Part shown: positions 1 to 12,944 of the stretch, one piece after another
Layout of the letters: each line of letters opens with the position of its first letter
How positions within the stretch are numbered: the stretch's first letter is position 1
Assembly (NCBI GenBank): GCA_018398765.1
Contig: JAHBMJ010004061.1
Location: forward strand, 102,941-153,272
Length of the DNA: 50,332 nt
Source of the DNA: Chromera velia
Lineage: Eukaryota > Sar > Chromeraceae
Reading direction: 5' to 3'
Program-made: the position numbers and the translations under genes
Notes under the pieces: model-generated
Told to the model about the DNA's origin: nothing
Seen by the model: the letters and a program-made list of their open reading frames with translations, nothing else
Databases searched by the model: none

Positions 1-25
1 CCCCCTTCGCTGCATACCCGCAGTC

Positions 26-1420
26 TCACGCATGAGGACTGTTCTCGCCCCACTCTGCCTGCGGCTGTGCGAGGCTAACGGTGCTCGTGGCGGCCCCGTT
101 CCATCCGAAGCAGTTGCAGCCGTCAGGAGCCCGAGACTGGGCCCCCGCCCACACCGGGTAGGCGTGGAGGTGGACAAGGGAAGGCTGCTGCACGATTGTG
201 GCCTGTTTGGCGGTCAACACAGGAGGAGGCACTAGCTGAGTTGGGGGGGGAGGGACCACAGACGCCCGTATAGGGACGTAAGCGGGGGAGACAGAGAGTC
301 TCTGGGGGGGTGGATGGGAAGGGGAAGGGGAAGGAAGCATGGAGATGCTAGGAGAGGGAGCACCGAGGGTAGGGCCCTGGTAATGACGTGGAGGGTGGAA
401 TGTGTGGACTCTGCTTAAGGGGGTGAAGGTCTGATTTCGGACCTGGATGGAGCGTCGGGGGGGGGGCACGATGATGGGCCTACCGGTCGCCACGGCATTC
501 TTTGCCTCCTGATACTGAGCTTCGAGGAACGGCCCTGCGTGGGGGCCGAAATGGTACACACTGTCTCCATAGCACCACCAGGGGAGACGGTAGATGTATC
601 GGCGTACTGGGGGGTGCTCCGCCTCTTTTGTCTGTTCTGTCTGTGAAGGTGGTTGTTTGGTCAAGACGGTGGGGAGGGGTGGGGGTGGAGCTAGGTCTGT
701 GATTGGTCTGACGCGAGTTTGAGTGACGGTAACAGGGAAAACCCTGCCTGGGTTTTCATTCAGAATCTCCGTTTGTCCAGAAACACCCAGAGGGACCAAG
801 GGAGGGTCTTGGGGGGGGGCATCGGGCTGAACTGTGTTGTCTCTCCCAAATTTTCGATCCATGGCGGCATCCATTTCTTGCAACGCCGCCTGGAGGGAAT
901 CTGCCAGAGATTGCTTTGCATTCCGAGTCTCGGTCTGCTGTTGAGGTGTGTGGGGTCGTGGGGGGGTCCTTGAGTCAGGGGGGGTGGGGGAGACCACCAC
1001 TGTAGCTGCGGGTGTTGCTTGTGCAGCTTTTTTCGGTGCCGGTTTGGGTGGGCTTGAAGGGCGGCTCTTTACCGGTTTTGGGGTCGGCTTGGTCACGGTA
1101 GGCTTTGGTGCGGTGGACTTTGGCCTTGAGACAGCAGGCACTGTCGGAGTGGGCTTCTTCGCTGGTGTGACAGCAGGTGCGGGCCTTGGAGCGGTGGTCG
1201 GAGAGGGCGGCTTTCTCGTGACACCCCCAGTCGCTGGAGGTGGGGGGGCTCTTCCTGCTGCGGGTTTTGATGTGGTGGACGTGGGTCGAGCCGGGGTGGT
1301 TGCACGGAGCTTCTGAATCTGGGGTGGGGGCTTTGGGGCTGCTATTTTTGCTTTTGGGGCAGTTGCAGGCACCTTCACTGCAGAAGTCGCTGGAGCGGGT
1401 CGAGGTGCACTTTTCGATTG
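26..1420 (-). CDS. Proline/lysine/threonine-rich protein, main exon
   Basis: This is a long open frame on the minus strand, about 464 codons to a TGA at 26-28. The first half is low-complexity P/K/T/A-rich sequence. The middle, roughly residues 275-350, is ordinary sequence with a Trp-Trp-Cys-Tyr-Gly-Asp stretch, an acidic/aromatic helix and an R-S-I-Q-V-R-N strand; spacing loosely recalls a WWE domain, but I cannot confirm that. The exon start is set by a TTGCAG acceptor at 1421-1422, which joins in phase 0 to the exon at 1656-1949. A GTGAGA donor-like site overlaps the end (near 31-36), so the gene may splice onward out of the window rather than stop here. A glycine-rich frame on the other strand is its shadow. 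Function unknown. Confidence 0.6.
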   Translation of the reverse strand, partial: QSKSAPRPAPATSAVKVPATAPKAKIAAPKPPPQIQKLRATTPARPTSTTSKPAAGRAPPPPATGGVTRKPPSPTTAPRPAPAVTPAKKPTPTVPAVSRPKSTAPKPTVTKPTPKPVKSRPSSPPKPAPKKAAQATPAATVVVSPTPPDSRTPPRPHTPQQQTETRNAKQSLADSLQAALQEMDAAMDRKFGRDNTVQPDAPPQDPPLVPLGVSGQTEILNENPGRVFPVTVTQTRVRPITDLAPPPPLPTVLTKQPPSQTEQTKEAEHPPVRRYIYRLPWWCYGDSVYHFGPHAGPFLEAQYQEAKNAVATGRPIIVPPPRRSIQVRNQTFTPLSRVHTFHPPRHYQGPTLGAPSPSISMLPSPSPSHPPPQRLSVSPAYVPIRASVVPPPPTQLVPPPVLTAKQATIVQQPSLVHLHAYPVWAGAQSRAPDGCNCFGWNGAATSTVSLAQPQAEWGENSPHA

Positions 1421-1655
1421 CTGCAATGAAGATAGACGGGAGGACCGTATTCGACAAAATTCTCTTGGTGGAAAGATGAGATGTAAGCGTTTGCTTTTAC
1501 GCTGTAGAGAGTGAAATGGAGAGATAAGAAGAGGCGCAGCAGTGTGTACATATGCAAAAGACGCTTCTACTTTGATTTGACCGTAGGTTTATATGCACTG
1601 CACTTAAACTGCATTCATTTGTACGAGGCTGCAAGCTGGCTTTTGCCTTGCTGAC

Positions 1656-1949
1656 CTGCGGTCCAGTTTTTGGCTTCGGCTTCGGCTGTGGCTTTGTCGG
1701 TACAGCTTTCGCAGTCACCGTCTTCTTGGTCGTTGGTGCGGGCTTCCCCTTGAAAGGAGATTCTTTTGCTACTTGCGTAACTGAACTGCCAGAGCTGTTC
1801 GCAAGAAGGAGACTGTTCGCCAGATTTCCGTTTGAGTCCTGGCGACCTCTTCCCCCTCCTGGAATAGACGACTCCGGAGAATGGGCGAGAATCTTGTCGA
1901 TCTGTCTTTGTTGGGCCTTAGGAGAGGCGGCAGGGTTGTTTATCTGCAT
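1656..1949 (-). CDS. Proline-rich protein, upstream exon
   Basis: This exon, about 98 codons, has the same P/K-rich composition as the main exon and ends at a CAG|GTCAGC donor (GT at 1655-1654, phase 0), matching the phase-0 acceptor at 1421. It contains a short helix-forming, Q/R/I-rich N-terminal part followed by K-P-x-P repeats. The ATG at 1949-1947 is a usable start, but it overlaps an AT-GCAG acceptor-like sequence (exon would then begin at 1944), so an earlier exon is possible. The intron between the two exons is about 235 nt. Confidence 0.5.
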
Positions 1950-2299
1950 GCATCATGGTGGGATACAGAGCATGCAGAGCGGGCGAAGTGAAGCAACAGG
2001 TGCATGCAGTGCGTGCGTACATGTGTATATACATGCAAAGAAAGGAAACAGGGCGAGAAGCACGACGATTTAGCAGACCTTTCTGAAGGGAACCTTCCCG
2101 GCATAAGGAGAAACTGGACGAGACATCGTGACCAGTCCTTTCCTTCAATTTGATCGATAGAGAGCTAAAGATTCTGTTTTTGTATCCTCACAGTACGTGA
2201 TCACCGCACGCCTTGTGTCGACTTTCGGATCTCTGGCCCATGGACAGCACGACGATAGCGCACAATCTGTCTTTCTCAATGTTTCCATCGAAACTATGC

Positions 2300-2760
2300 A
2301 GATTATACATTTGCACACGGATCGATCTTTCGAATTCAGATATATAGGACGTCAATCGATCTCGATCGCGATCGAGGTGCATGATCCCAAATTATAATTT
2401 GCTCATGCGCGGTGTGTCCATATATAGTAAATGTATTATAGTGCCTTGCTTGGCGCGCCGCGCGTGGAAAATCGTGCGAAGGAATCAATTGTATATGGTA
2501 CGTATATATATATATATATATATATGCGTACGTGCACGATTTGACTGCATCCTGTTATGCGAATAATTTGGGCGCCGGATAGCTAGGGCCCCTTGAAGCC
2601 GCCTATTAAATCTGAGCTGCCCTCCAAGCTCCGTATACAAAGAAAAATCCAAAAATCCACGATCGCGATATATATACACATGCACGCATGCATGCATGCA
2701 TGCTAGCTAGCTGAATTGTATTAATATACAGTCTGACAACGTACGTACGTACAGCTGCAG
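2300..2760. promoter_or_regulatory. Candidate bidirectional promoter with palindromic tetramers
   Basis: A cluster of self-complementary short motifs: CGATCG/GATC runs at about 2325-2380, a TA run at 2505-2525, GCATGCATGCAT at about 2685-2702, CTAGCTAGC right after it, and ACGTACGTAC at about 2740-2752. TGCATGCA is a known binding motif of an ApiAP2 factor in Plasmodium. The placement between divergent genes makes a regulatory role plausible, but no transcription start can be seen. Confidence 0.3.
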
Positions 2761-3769
2761 AAAATTCACCCGCTAGATATATACAATCAATTCCCTGCAG
2801 GAATGTGTCAGATGGAGCAAGCGGGCAGGAAAATGAGGGAATGGTATCATTCTTATTAATAACGTATCTAACCATTTTCCGAAAGCAAGCAAGACATGTG
2901 CAATTGACGAATTCCTGGAAGCCGAGCAGAAGACATTTGTTATCGACCAAGCTGTTGCAGATTCTTTGAGACTTCAAACATTCGAAGTCCAACAAAGCAC
3001 AGACGGCCGGACTGACACGGACAGAACTTTTCTGAACGAATGCCTCAACTAGGAGAGCTGCACGGGCGGAAGAGCCCGTGCCGCTCTCATGTTTCTCTCT
3101 GGATCCTTTTTGTTGGAATCAGCCTCTTTCGCCACTCCGCAGGTCGGGCATATTCATTCAAGTTTCCATGTGCTTCACTGCATCCTTTCTCATAAGACAG
3201 GAAAGCTCGCGCGGCTTTCAGGAAGAGGGATAGGGAGCCACCAGGAGGAAACGAGGGGGGGGAGGAGGGAGGAAAAGTGAAGGAAAAAGGGAGAATACAA
3301 AGAACGGAAACATTTTGCAGGAGAGAGACGAAGAGTATATATGAGCGTGCGTTTTTACACGTGCATGAGCGTTCGGGTCGCTCTGATTCGCTCTCTCGAC
3401 TTTTTTCTTTTCCAGACGAATGAGCCCTCTTTAAAAAACAGACAATTTTATGAAGAGCACCAAATGCAATCGACTGACGCCTTTGATTGCTGGCCGAGGC
3501 CCGGCAGAATTTGAAGGAAATTTTCGAGCAAGAGAATCCTTCGCCATGAATATATTTCTTCATGTGACATGTGTACCACCTTTCCTTTCTTTCTGTGGTT
3601 GCTTCCACCTTTTTACGTTTTTTCTCACAAAGATGTAGAAATGGTTGAACCTCTCTGAACGTTTTTTTAAATGAATATATCAATCATTCAATCAATCAAC
3701 CAATCAATAAATCATTCAATCGATCTATCTGACAATAGCCGGACATATAGACATCCGACCCGATGCTTA

Positions 3770-3777
3770 ATGATTGA

Positions 3778-3841
<64 letters not shown>

Positions 3842-4045
3842 ATTGATTGATGAATTGATGAGTTGGTTGGTTGATAAATGCATTGATTGATTGACTCGCT
3901 GACTACCTGACTCACTCATTGATTGATGGCTGACTGACTGACTGACTCACTTACTGACTGCCTGACTGCCTGACTGATTGACTGACTGACTGACTGACTG
4001 ACTGAGTGACTGACTGACTCACTGACTGACTGACTGACTGATTGA
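3770..4045. repeat. (GATT)n then (GACT)n microsatellite
   Basis: Imperfect GATT repeats run from about 3770 to 3900 and pass into GACT repeats to about 4045. The array ends some 60 nt before the acceptor of the first traced exon of the giant gene, so it lies in its upstream intron or 5' region. Confidence 0.9.
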
Positions 4046-4107
4046 TTTAATTCGTTGTGGTTCATATGGGCACAGTCATATCTTTCGTTCCTCCCATACA
4101 CCTGCAG

Positions 4108-4722
4108 GACAACCAACTCGAATTCCACCATCAGACATCGGTGGAGCCTCAACCTGGACCAAGGACCCATCTTTCATGTACGGATCCGAATACAGTATCT
4201 TCAAACAGTATTCAGGAGGAGAATGCCCAGGAAAGTTCGTTGCACTTACTGGAGAAGCCGCCACAAACGATGCAGGATGGTATTCATACGGCACGGACGA
4301 ATGGCCAATAGCAGGGGCTTTTGACGGCGTGGATGGGCAGACAAATGGAGTCTCAGGGTATCAGACAGCAAGAACTGTTGCAGGAACAGGAGCAGGTTCG
4401 GATGATGCAGTCCACATCATTCTCCAAGCTCCTTGTAGCTTTTACCTTCATTCGTTCGGACTGACAGCACGCGCCGACGGGGATCCAAGCGAGACACCCA
4501 GCAAGATGACGGTGCATGGGGGGACAGATTCGTGGTCATTTGAGGAAATCGGTGACTTTAGCAGCGTGACATCCTGGACTGCCGGGGAAACCAAAAATTT
4601 TACAACAAACAGTACCATGGGACCGTACAAGATTTTTAGATTTACGGTTGAACGAGTCGCATCAGTTGCCGATGCTGTGGCGACGGTGGGAGACATCCAA
4701 TTGTTCGCGCAGAGCATCCACG
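4108..4722 (+). CDS. Exon: first galactose-binding/discoidin-like domain
   Basis: The exon begins after CCTGCAG and ends at G|GTCGGT, class 1-1 (615 nt). It encodes about 205 residues with the marks of an F5/8 type C-like beta sandwich: an A-F-D-G turn, two cysteines (E-C-P-G-K-F and A-P-C-S-F), and a final strand reading F-R-F-T-V-E-R-V-A-S followed by V-G-D-I-Q-L-F-A. Such domains usually bind carbohydrate or protein ligands outside the cell. It starts with I-P-P-S-D, the linker that follows the EGF module in the next exon, which suggests that an EGF exon lies upstream. Confidence 0.7.
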
Positions 4723-4831
4723 GTCGGTATTTGTTCACGGTATTTGTTCATTGGGGGGCGAGATAGGTGTTTGACTCATACGTTAGGTGGGCATTTGAGA
4801 GAGAACACACGCACACACACACACACACACA

Positions 4832-4869
<38 letters not shown>

Positions 4870-7800
4870 AATGCCGCTCTCTTTGCTTCCCTCCACGCTC
4901 TCTCGCTCCTCCCCCTCCTCCTCCTCTTCCTTCTCCTTTTCCTCTTGCTCGTACTCCTTTTCTCATCTCTTCCTTCTTCTCTTCCCAACTCAAACCCCCG
5001 CCCCTTTCCCTTTTCCTTTTCTTTGCCCCCACTCGGTGTGTCAACCTCTCCCACATACAGATGCTTGTCTCAAGTGAACTTGAATTTCCCTCCCTCCCTC
5101 GCTCCTTGCAGATCCCTGTGGCATAGGGTCACACTCGTGCAGTGCTAACGCAGAGTGCACCAACACCGCTTCCTCTTATTATTGTCTGTGCAACACCGGG
5201 TTCATTGGGAACGGGGCAACTTGCACAGCACTGGACCTAATCCCCCCCTCAGACGTGGGAAAGGGGGACTCGTGGACGAAGGACTCCACTGTGGAATACA
5301 ATTCAAAGAATTACACGATGTATGCGGACTACGGAGGGGCGGTGTGTCCGGGGAGATTTCGAGTCAAAACAGACTGGGATTGGTCCCCTGCGGACAACAG
5401 TGCGGCGAATTTTGAAGGTGACGAGTGGCCACCTAGTGGGGCATTCGATCGTGTCGCTGCGGACACGAACCAGAAATCGGGGTATATGACCGTACAAAAT
5501 GTGTCAGGCACTGATGCGGGTGCAGACACGTCGACTCTTGAATTGATTTTACAGTCCCCGTGTTGGATGCATCTCCAATCCTACTCTGTGCAAGCACGAC
5601 AGTCAGGAGGAAGTTTACAATCAACCCCGAGCAAGGCCGAGCTATTTGGCTCTACCGACGGTAGCAGTTGGACGTCTTTGGGAACTTACGAGAAGGAGAT
5701 CCACTGGGGGGCCGGAGAGACGCGCGGTTTCACCGCAGACGCGGACAAGGGCCCGTTCGTCTTCTTCAAACTCGGCATCAAGAGAGTCGCCTCGGCTGAA
5801 GACACCGTGGGCCAATTGGGGGATTTGGCACTTTACGGGTACAATTGGACAGGTCTGTCGGGCAATCCATCAGGCGAAAAGGTAAAAATAGGCAGGCAGG
5901 CAGACAGGCAGGAAGTTGAGCAGGCAGCTACCGACTGTATGTAAGTAAGATCTGTTCTCTCGTCTCGTTGCTGCTGTGTAGATGTATGCGCTGCTTGATA
6001 TATCTCTCTTTGTCCTTCCTGCTCCTTTCGATGGACCCTGATGCAGGTACAGACTGCGATGCATCCAAAGACGCAGAGCCGAATGCTGAGGGCAACTGGA
6101 CGAGGCTGACTTCTCCCTCGGGAAGTCTTCTCGACACGGTGCCCTTTTACTACACCTGCAAGAACGGGTTCACCTTGGGACTCTCGGGCACAGAGAACAC
6201 GACGACGAACTTCACGTGCTCGGTCCTTGGCGTGAACAATCAGACGTGGCAGCTGTCGGGGGGCAATTCGATGCCGACTTGCCACGGTCAGAGGTGAAGC
6301 TTAGAGAGGCAGAAAGCTTTGCTTTTCGGTACCCTAAGGGGCAGAAGGAACTTGCATTGGACACTGAAAGTCTGTTATGTTTACTCTCTATCCTCTGTCC
6401 CTTTCAAAAAAGACCTCTAAGGATAGCTAGATAATTCTGAAGGTCAGAGGGAAAAACAAAGGGTAGGTTGAACGCCTTCCTTGAATTCAGTTTTGCCTTG
6501 TTCAGAATGTGTGCCTTCCTTTGTCTTGGTGTCTAGACATGCGTGATTGATGGATGGATGCATCTCAATTTGTTTGACTGCAGCTGCGAGCTGCAATGCG
6601 ACAACAGACACAGATCCCAACACCCTGAACGCGAATGTGAAAAGAGTCAATACCCCAAGTGGTACCACACAAGAGACGGCAACGTTCGAGTACTCGTGCA
6701 ACGACGGCTACGTCCTCACCAACGCAACGAGGGCTCAAGTTGATTTCACTTGCACAGCCACAGGATACGGAACTTCGACGTGGCAGTCGCCGTCGCTACC
6801 CTTACCCACCTGTCAATGTGAGCACAGAAAACCCTTCTCATTTCCCTCCCTTTGTCATCCATGTGGACTGGTTTTTCAAAGCGCCATCGCTGTTCTTTCC
6901 GTTATGCATAATCTTTGTGAGAGTGTCCGAGCCTTTGCTGGTGTGTCTGCAAAGTGACTTGATTTTAGATCGGAATAACTTCAATATTTCATGTGGTTCA
7001 GCAGAGTTCTCGCCCTCTTGTGCTTTGCTCTGCTGAGAATTACCCTTCATTTTCATTCTACTGCCCGTCTCACACCCCCCGACCACTGCAGTCTCTAGCT
7101 GCAATGAGACAGACCCAGAACCAAACAACCTGTCCACTGCCGTCAAAGTCGTCGCCACAGCCACTGGAAACCCTGGGGACAATGGGACCTTCACTTACTC
7201 GTGCAATGACGGGTATGTGCTGACCAACGCAACCGCAGGGCAGGTGAACGCGAATATAGAGTTCACCTGCACAGCCAACGGGTATGACAACTCAACTTGG
7301 CAGTCGCCTGCCGGAATCACCAGGGTACTTCCAACTTGTGAACGTCAGCCCAGCAACTGGAATTGCTCACAATCGTTTCTGTCTGCAGATGAGTAGTTTC
7401 CACAGGTAGCAGACATCCGAGGACTTCAAATCCTCCACGTTTGCGATCTGTATGCAGATTTGATGCTTTTGCCATTTTTTCAGGGAAAAAAAAGAAAAAA
7501 CCTCCTTGAAAGCACTCTCCCAGCGGTGACAGCCAGCAAAGCATGGATTGACATCCAAAAGTCTCCCCCCAATTTTCATAAAATTGTGAAGTGAGTTCGA
7601 TAGTCCTCATGCTTTTTCAATCCAGGAGCAAGATCTGTCCTCGCTTCTGATTTAATGATTGTCACCAGTAAAGGGAAATCTCTTTTCTCAGTTGTTTATT
7701 GGTGATGCTTGATGTCCATGACAAAAAACACAGAGAGGTATCGAGCAGCTTTTCTATCGGAAGGCCTTGCCACGAACTTACAGCAAAATTTCCGTGTGCT

Positions 7801-10800
7801 TCTTTTCCTGTCTGCAGTTGTAAACTGTACAGGCGAAGCGATCGACCCTGAACCGAACAATCTGACTGCACAAGTTTTGAGGACAGACAATGGCAGTCAG
7901 GTTGGTGTCACCCTCGAGACTGCAGTCTTCAGATACAGCTGCAACGACGGGTATGAGCTGAGCGATGTGCGGCACACACAGTCCTACTCAGACATCACCT
8001 TCACCTGCACAGCGGATGCGTACAACTCCTCAAAATGGTCACAGGCGATCGTCCCTTGGTGCACAGGTCAGCTGAAAGTGTTCTCTTGAGCGCTACTTAA
8101 TCTGGCGGGGTCTCGCTTCTTCCATTGCTTTGCAGGAAGAAAGTTCTTTTCTGCACTTGCACGGTTCAAGACACCGTCCTTGATCATGCATGTGTGCAGC
8201 GGTCTACTGTGACTCGGTCAGCGACCCCCAGCCAAACGCTCTGAATCCTCAGTTGGTCAGGAACAACACCGTGAACGGAACTACTTTGGACGTCCAGTCC
8301 TTAGAGTACAGATGCAATTTGGGGTACAAAATGGACGAGTACCCCCCTCCTCAGGAGTCTGTGTGGTTCCAGTTCAACTGCACTCCAAACGCATACGCAA
8401 ACTCGACATGGCAAAACGCTTCTGTCTCTCTTCCAACTTGCTCTCGTCAGTCTGGTTTTTTGTGGGATAATTCCATCCGTCGCTCTGTATGCGTGCTTAC
8501 GTACGATGCCCTACTGAAATGAACCTGTTCACCTCGATGTTCTCTGTCCGTCTTCCAAAAGAACCCCTTGATGAACCTCCTTTTCCCTCTATTTCCTCCT
8601 AGTCATCACGTGCATGAAGTTTTGCATAAAACACTGAGAGAAGGAAAGTTCATTGCTTTCTCTGGTTTCTGTATTGCAACGTACGGCACTATATATACGT
8701 AAACGCCTTCCTTTGACATTGCAGACGTCAGCTGCGACGAGGCGACTGACCCCCTTCCCAACACGCTCCCAGCGCAAACCGTCAGACTGAACTTTGGACA
8801 GACCGGGAACACAACAGATCTGGCCAACTTCACCTACACGTGCAACGACGGGTACAAGCTGGAATTTGTGCCTTTGCCAACCAATACAACCGACGTCGTC
8901 TTCAACTGCACAGGAGTGAGGAATCTGGTGGCTGAGTGGGCGGGCACTCCTCCCAACTGTCCACGTGAGTAGACAGACCTGCATCGGAGCTTCCACAATA
9001 GATGTAATGTGTGCGGGTGGGCGCGTAGGCGGCACCTCTGGCTAAGGAAAGAGAAGAGTGCGAGGAGGAGGAGATTTCTGTGTTTTGAGAGAGGGAATAC
9101 GTCATTTGTTTAAGTTCGGCTGTTTACAAAAAAAAGAGGATCTTCAGAGACACATTGGACCTGCTCAAACTCGGTCCTTACATGAATCAGTCCACCCGTT
9201 GCCCCCACTCTTTTGCCTTCACAGTCTTTTCCCTTCACAGACGTCAAAACAACTGTTGCCTCAATGATCCTGAATGCATACACACGGCATTGAAGGCATG
9301 CACGCTGACGCACGCATTTTGACTCATTACATCTATTGTGGCCATTCCGGTGCATGCCGTCTCTTTTCTTTCTGTCCACATCCTCTTGATCAATTCCAAG
9401 AGGTCAAACTCGGGTTGTTTGATTCACACACTTTTATGCCTCTTTGCGTCGTATCAAAGAACAAATTGGCTGCAGCCTAGTCAGATTGCGAACAATTCCG
9501 AAACTGCAAGACTTGCTGAGGGAAGATCTTCTCTTCTGTGTTCGCGTCCGTCATCCCGTCTGCTTACATACCCCCTCTGTGCGTGCAGCTGTGGAGTGTT
9601 CATGGAACACGGACCCAGAGCCGACCTCCCTCCCCGCACAGGTGTACATCCGGAATCGTCCCTTGGGTAACACGACTGAGAATGCGACGTTCGTGTACTC
9701 CTGCAATGACGGGTTCCAGCTGACAGGGATCAGCGACACCAACGTTGAGAACTCCACGACGGAGTTCACCTGCTCAGCCAACTCGTATGGGAACTCGACC
9801 TGGAAGAAAATCAACCAGACCGAGCCTTACCCGACGTGCTTCGGTCAGTGAGAAGAGGCTCTCTTTCTTCCGTTTTTTGCTGTTGCCTTCTTCCTTTCCT
9901 TCTTCCTCGGGATACTGTCTGTCGCAGAGAACTCGCAGACGGAGCAACAAAGACGCTAGATCATCTTTTCTTCCCTCGGTAGAAAGAGGCACATATGCAG
10001 AGGTCTGTGTTTTCTCTCTGCAGCGGTCAGCTGCAACGAAGCCAACGACCCGGAACCGAACAACCCCCTCATAGGATCACAAACCATCAGGGTCGATCTC
10101 TCGCCTCCAACGGGCGTGACATTCGAGACAGACACGTTCAATTACTCCTGCAATGCCGGGTACAAATTGGATGGGGTCGCATGGCCAGGGGACCATTTCA
10201 AAGAGGTGGTCTGGAACTGTACGGGGAATTCATACGCCAACTCAACTTGGCAACAGGCTTCTGTCCCCACGTGCTCACGTCAGTCTCTTTGAGTTTGCCT
10301 GCTTCTTCGACTGTATTCTTGCTGGTTGATTTTTGACCGTTTTTCCAAGGACGTCGTCTTGGAAACGTCTCTAGTTTCGCCCTCGCCTCCTTGTCTCTCT
10401 CTGTCTTCCTACTTAGCGCCCCCCCCCCAAAGCCTCTGCTTTCTCTATCTGGGCCCCTCCCCCCCCACTCTGCTTCCTCTCTGCAGCTTTTCCTTCATAG
10501 TCTCCCGCGCGTCTCTTTCTCTTTGTTTTTTTTTCCTTTTCGATCGTGTCCCCACCTGTCATTTTCCATGTGATCTGCATGTTCTCTGTGATAATTTTTT
10601 TCTGCAGCTGTGCCCTGCATGGAGGGCATCGAGTTCCCCCCCAACAACCTGACTCACAGCGAGAACTACCAGGTCATCCGCGCAGATCCGTCGGCCCCCG
10701 TGGGGGTGACAACGAACGTCACCAAGTTCCGCTACTCGTGCAATAACGGCTTTAAGCTTGTGGGCGTCTCTCTTCCAACGACGTACGAGGAGCATGACTT

Positions 10801-11323
10801 CACATGCTCCGCAGATTCGTACGGGAACTCAAGCTGGAAGGGACTGATCCCGTCAAGCTGCGCAGGTGGGTAAGCATGGAGGCAGGAAATTGTGCCTCTG
10901 AGAGAACCGAAGCTGCCAGCAAATGTACTTGTCTTCTTCTAGTGTCTCTTTCATCCAACTGAGAGGGAGACTGGCTGCGCAAAGGAATTTTCCGCATAAC
11001 AGGTGAGCCTATTTTTGTTTGGCGAAATGGTAATTGTCCTTCTTTCTTGCTTTCCTTCCTGCCTCTCTGCAGCTGTGAACTGCAGCGAAGCTAACGACCC
11101 CTTTCCAAACGCTTTGACAGCAGAGGTCATTCGGGTGGAACTCAGTCCGCCTACCGGACAGACATTCGAGACAGACACATTCAACTACTCCTGCAATGCC
11201 GGGTACAAATTGGATGGGGTCGCATGGCCAGGGGACCATTTCAAAGAGGTGGTCTGGAACTGTACGGGGAATTCATACGCCAACTCAACTTGGCAACAGG
11301 CTTCTGTCCCCACGTGCTCACGT

Positions 11324-11365
<42 letters not shown>

Positions 11366-12900
11366 CTCTCGCTGGTCCTTGATTGCCCTCTTTCTCACTT
11401 GGGAAATCTTGTTGGAGACCTCGTTCTTCAACAATCCAAACGCCAAAGTGCCCTCTGTGCGCTGCGGAAGCAACACTTTGTGTCTCTTCGCGCTGCGAAG
11501 ACTTTCAGTGTTCTTTTTCGGTTGCTTTCTCTCAGGTCGTTCTTTGGTACATGACTGCAGTTTCGTCACTTCCCACCCGTTTCTGTAACTTCCCTTTTCC
11601 TCGGCGTTCTAATATGTCTGAACATTCTTCTCTTTGTATGTCTGTTTTCCATTCGGTACGTCGATCACACTGCGTGTCACCTTGCCTTCCTCTTTTTGCA
11701 GCTGTGCCCTGCATGGAGGGCGTCGATCCTTTGCCGAACATCCTCCAGTGGCAGGTCATTCGGGCAGATCCGTCGCCCCCTGTTGGCAACACGACTGACA
11801 CGGTGTCCTTTCGATACTCGTGTAACGCGGGGTACAAACTGGACTGTGTGGCTCTCCCGACAGACTATGAAGACGTGACGTATACCTGCACTGCGGACAC
11901 TTACGGGAACTCCTCTTGGCAGGGCCTGACCAGGTCATGTTCTGGTGCGTCAGTTTCGCTTTCCCTTACTTTGCACAAGCTGTGCTTGCTGGATGCAGTG
12001 GCATCTGTTCGGCAGTGCTTATTTTTTTCTTGCCCTTTTCCCATTCTTTTACATGCTTCTGTGCATTTCAAAAACAGCTGAATCGTTGACTTTTCCTTCT
12101 GCAACACTTTCTCTTTTGGGCTGCAAGTGCTTTTGTGTATTTTTCTCCCTCTTTCATCCCTTTCTGTCAATCGAATGGACGCGGAGGAGTTGGAATATGA
12201 ATGTTTTCAGTCTGTACACTTTCTGCATTTGTGCATGGTTGTTTTCTTCTCTCTGCAGGAAACGTGACGTGCTCTCGTAAGTCGCTCACTTTTTTCGCTT
12301 TTTCCCCTTTTTTTAAAACCTGAAAGACGACCTTTTGTCTGTCAGGGCGACCCGGCTTCAGCCGTTTTTCTGAAACTTTCGAGTACCGAGTTTGATTGCT
12401 TTTGTTCTTTTCTGGCAACTTCTTTTTCGGATATCACGGCGAGGAAAGGACGGTTCTTCAAATGTGCTTGCAGACTGTGTATCGCTCTCCTTTGAACGTC
12501 TAGGTAGCTGTCCAAAGTTGTAGACGAGAAAAACGGAATGACAAATTAGGAGACGGAGTATTCAGGTGCAGTCCCCCTAAAAGGTTTTTCTTCTACATCT
12601 GTAAACACACTGTCCTTGTGCGTGCTTTTTGCAGACGTTCAATGCGACGCGGTCAACGACCCTCAGCCCAACGATCTGACGACAGGTGTCTACAGAGTCA
12701 ACGCACCGTTTGGGAACACGACAGACGAAAAGACTTTCGTCTACTCGTGCATCGACGGATACGTTCTGACAAGTGCCACTGGGGGGCAGGTCAACTCTAC
12801 AGTCAACTTCACTTGCACCGCGAATTCGTACGGGAACTCCACCTGGCAGACCTCCGATCCCCTGCCTACCTGCACACGTCAGTCGTCATCAGGAATGAAA

Positions 12901-12944
<44 letters not shown>

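Larger units (their letters stand above)
1950..4107. other. Spacer between divergent genes
   Basis: I find no convincing gene here. It lies between the minus-strand proline-rich gene and the first traced exon of the giant plus-strand gene, so it should hold the promoters and the missing first exon(s) (leader peptide, perhaps another EGF module). Two ATG frames on the plus strand (3089 and 3547) begin with hydrophobic residues and could be leader exons, but neither has a donor in the phase (1) needed to join the exon at 4108. It includes a TA repeat near 2505-2525 and the GATT/GACT array before 4045. Confidence 0.5.

Noticed and set aside
948-2073. Glycine/valine/phenylalanine-rich plus-strand frames
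   Set aside because: They are complements of the proline-rich minus-strand exons, shorter, and lack an ordered segment.
4776-5054. Basic and acidic minus-strand frames over the CT-rich intron
   Set aside because: Low-complexity product of the CA/GA and CT-rich intron sequence; no splice or start support.
5880-5884. Donor AAAG|GTAAAA for the second discoidin exon
   Set aside because: It gives phase 0, while the next exon requires phase 1; GTCTGT at 5853 fits.
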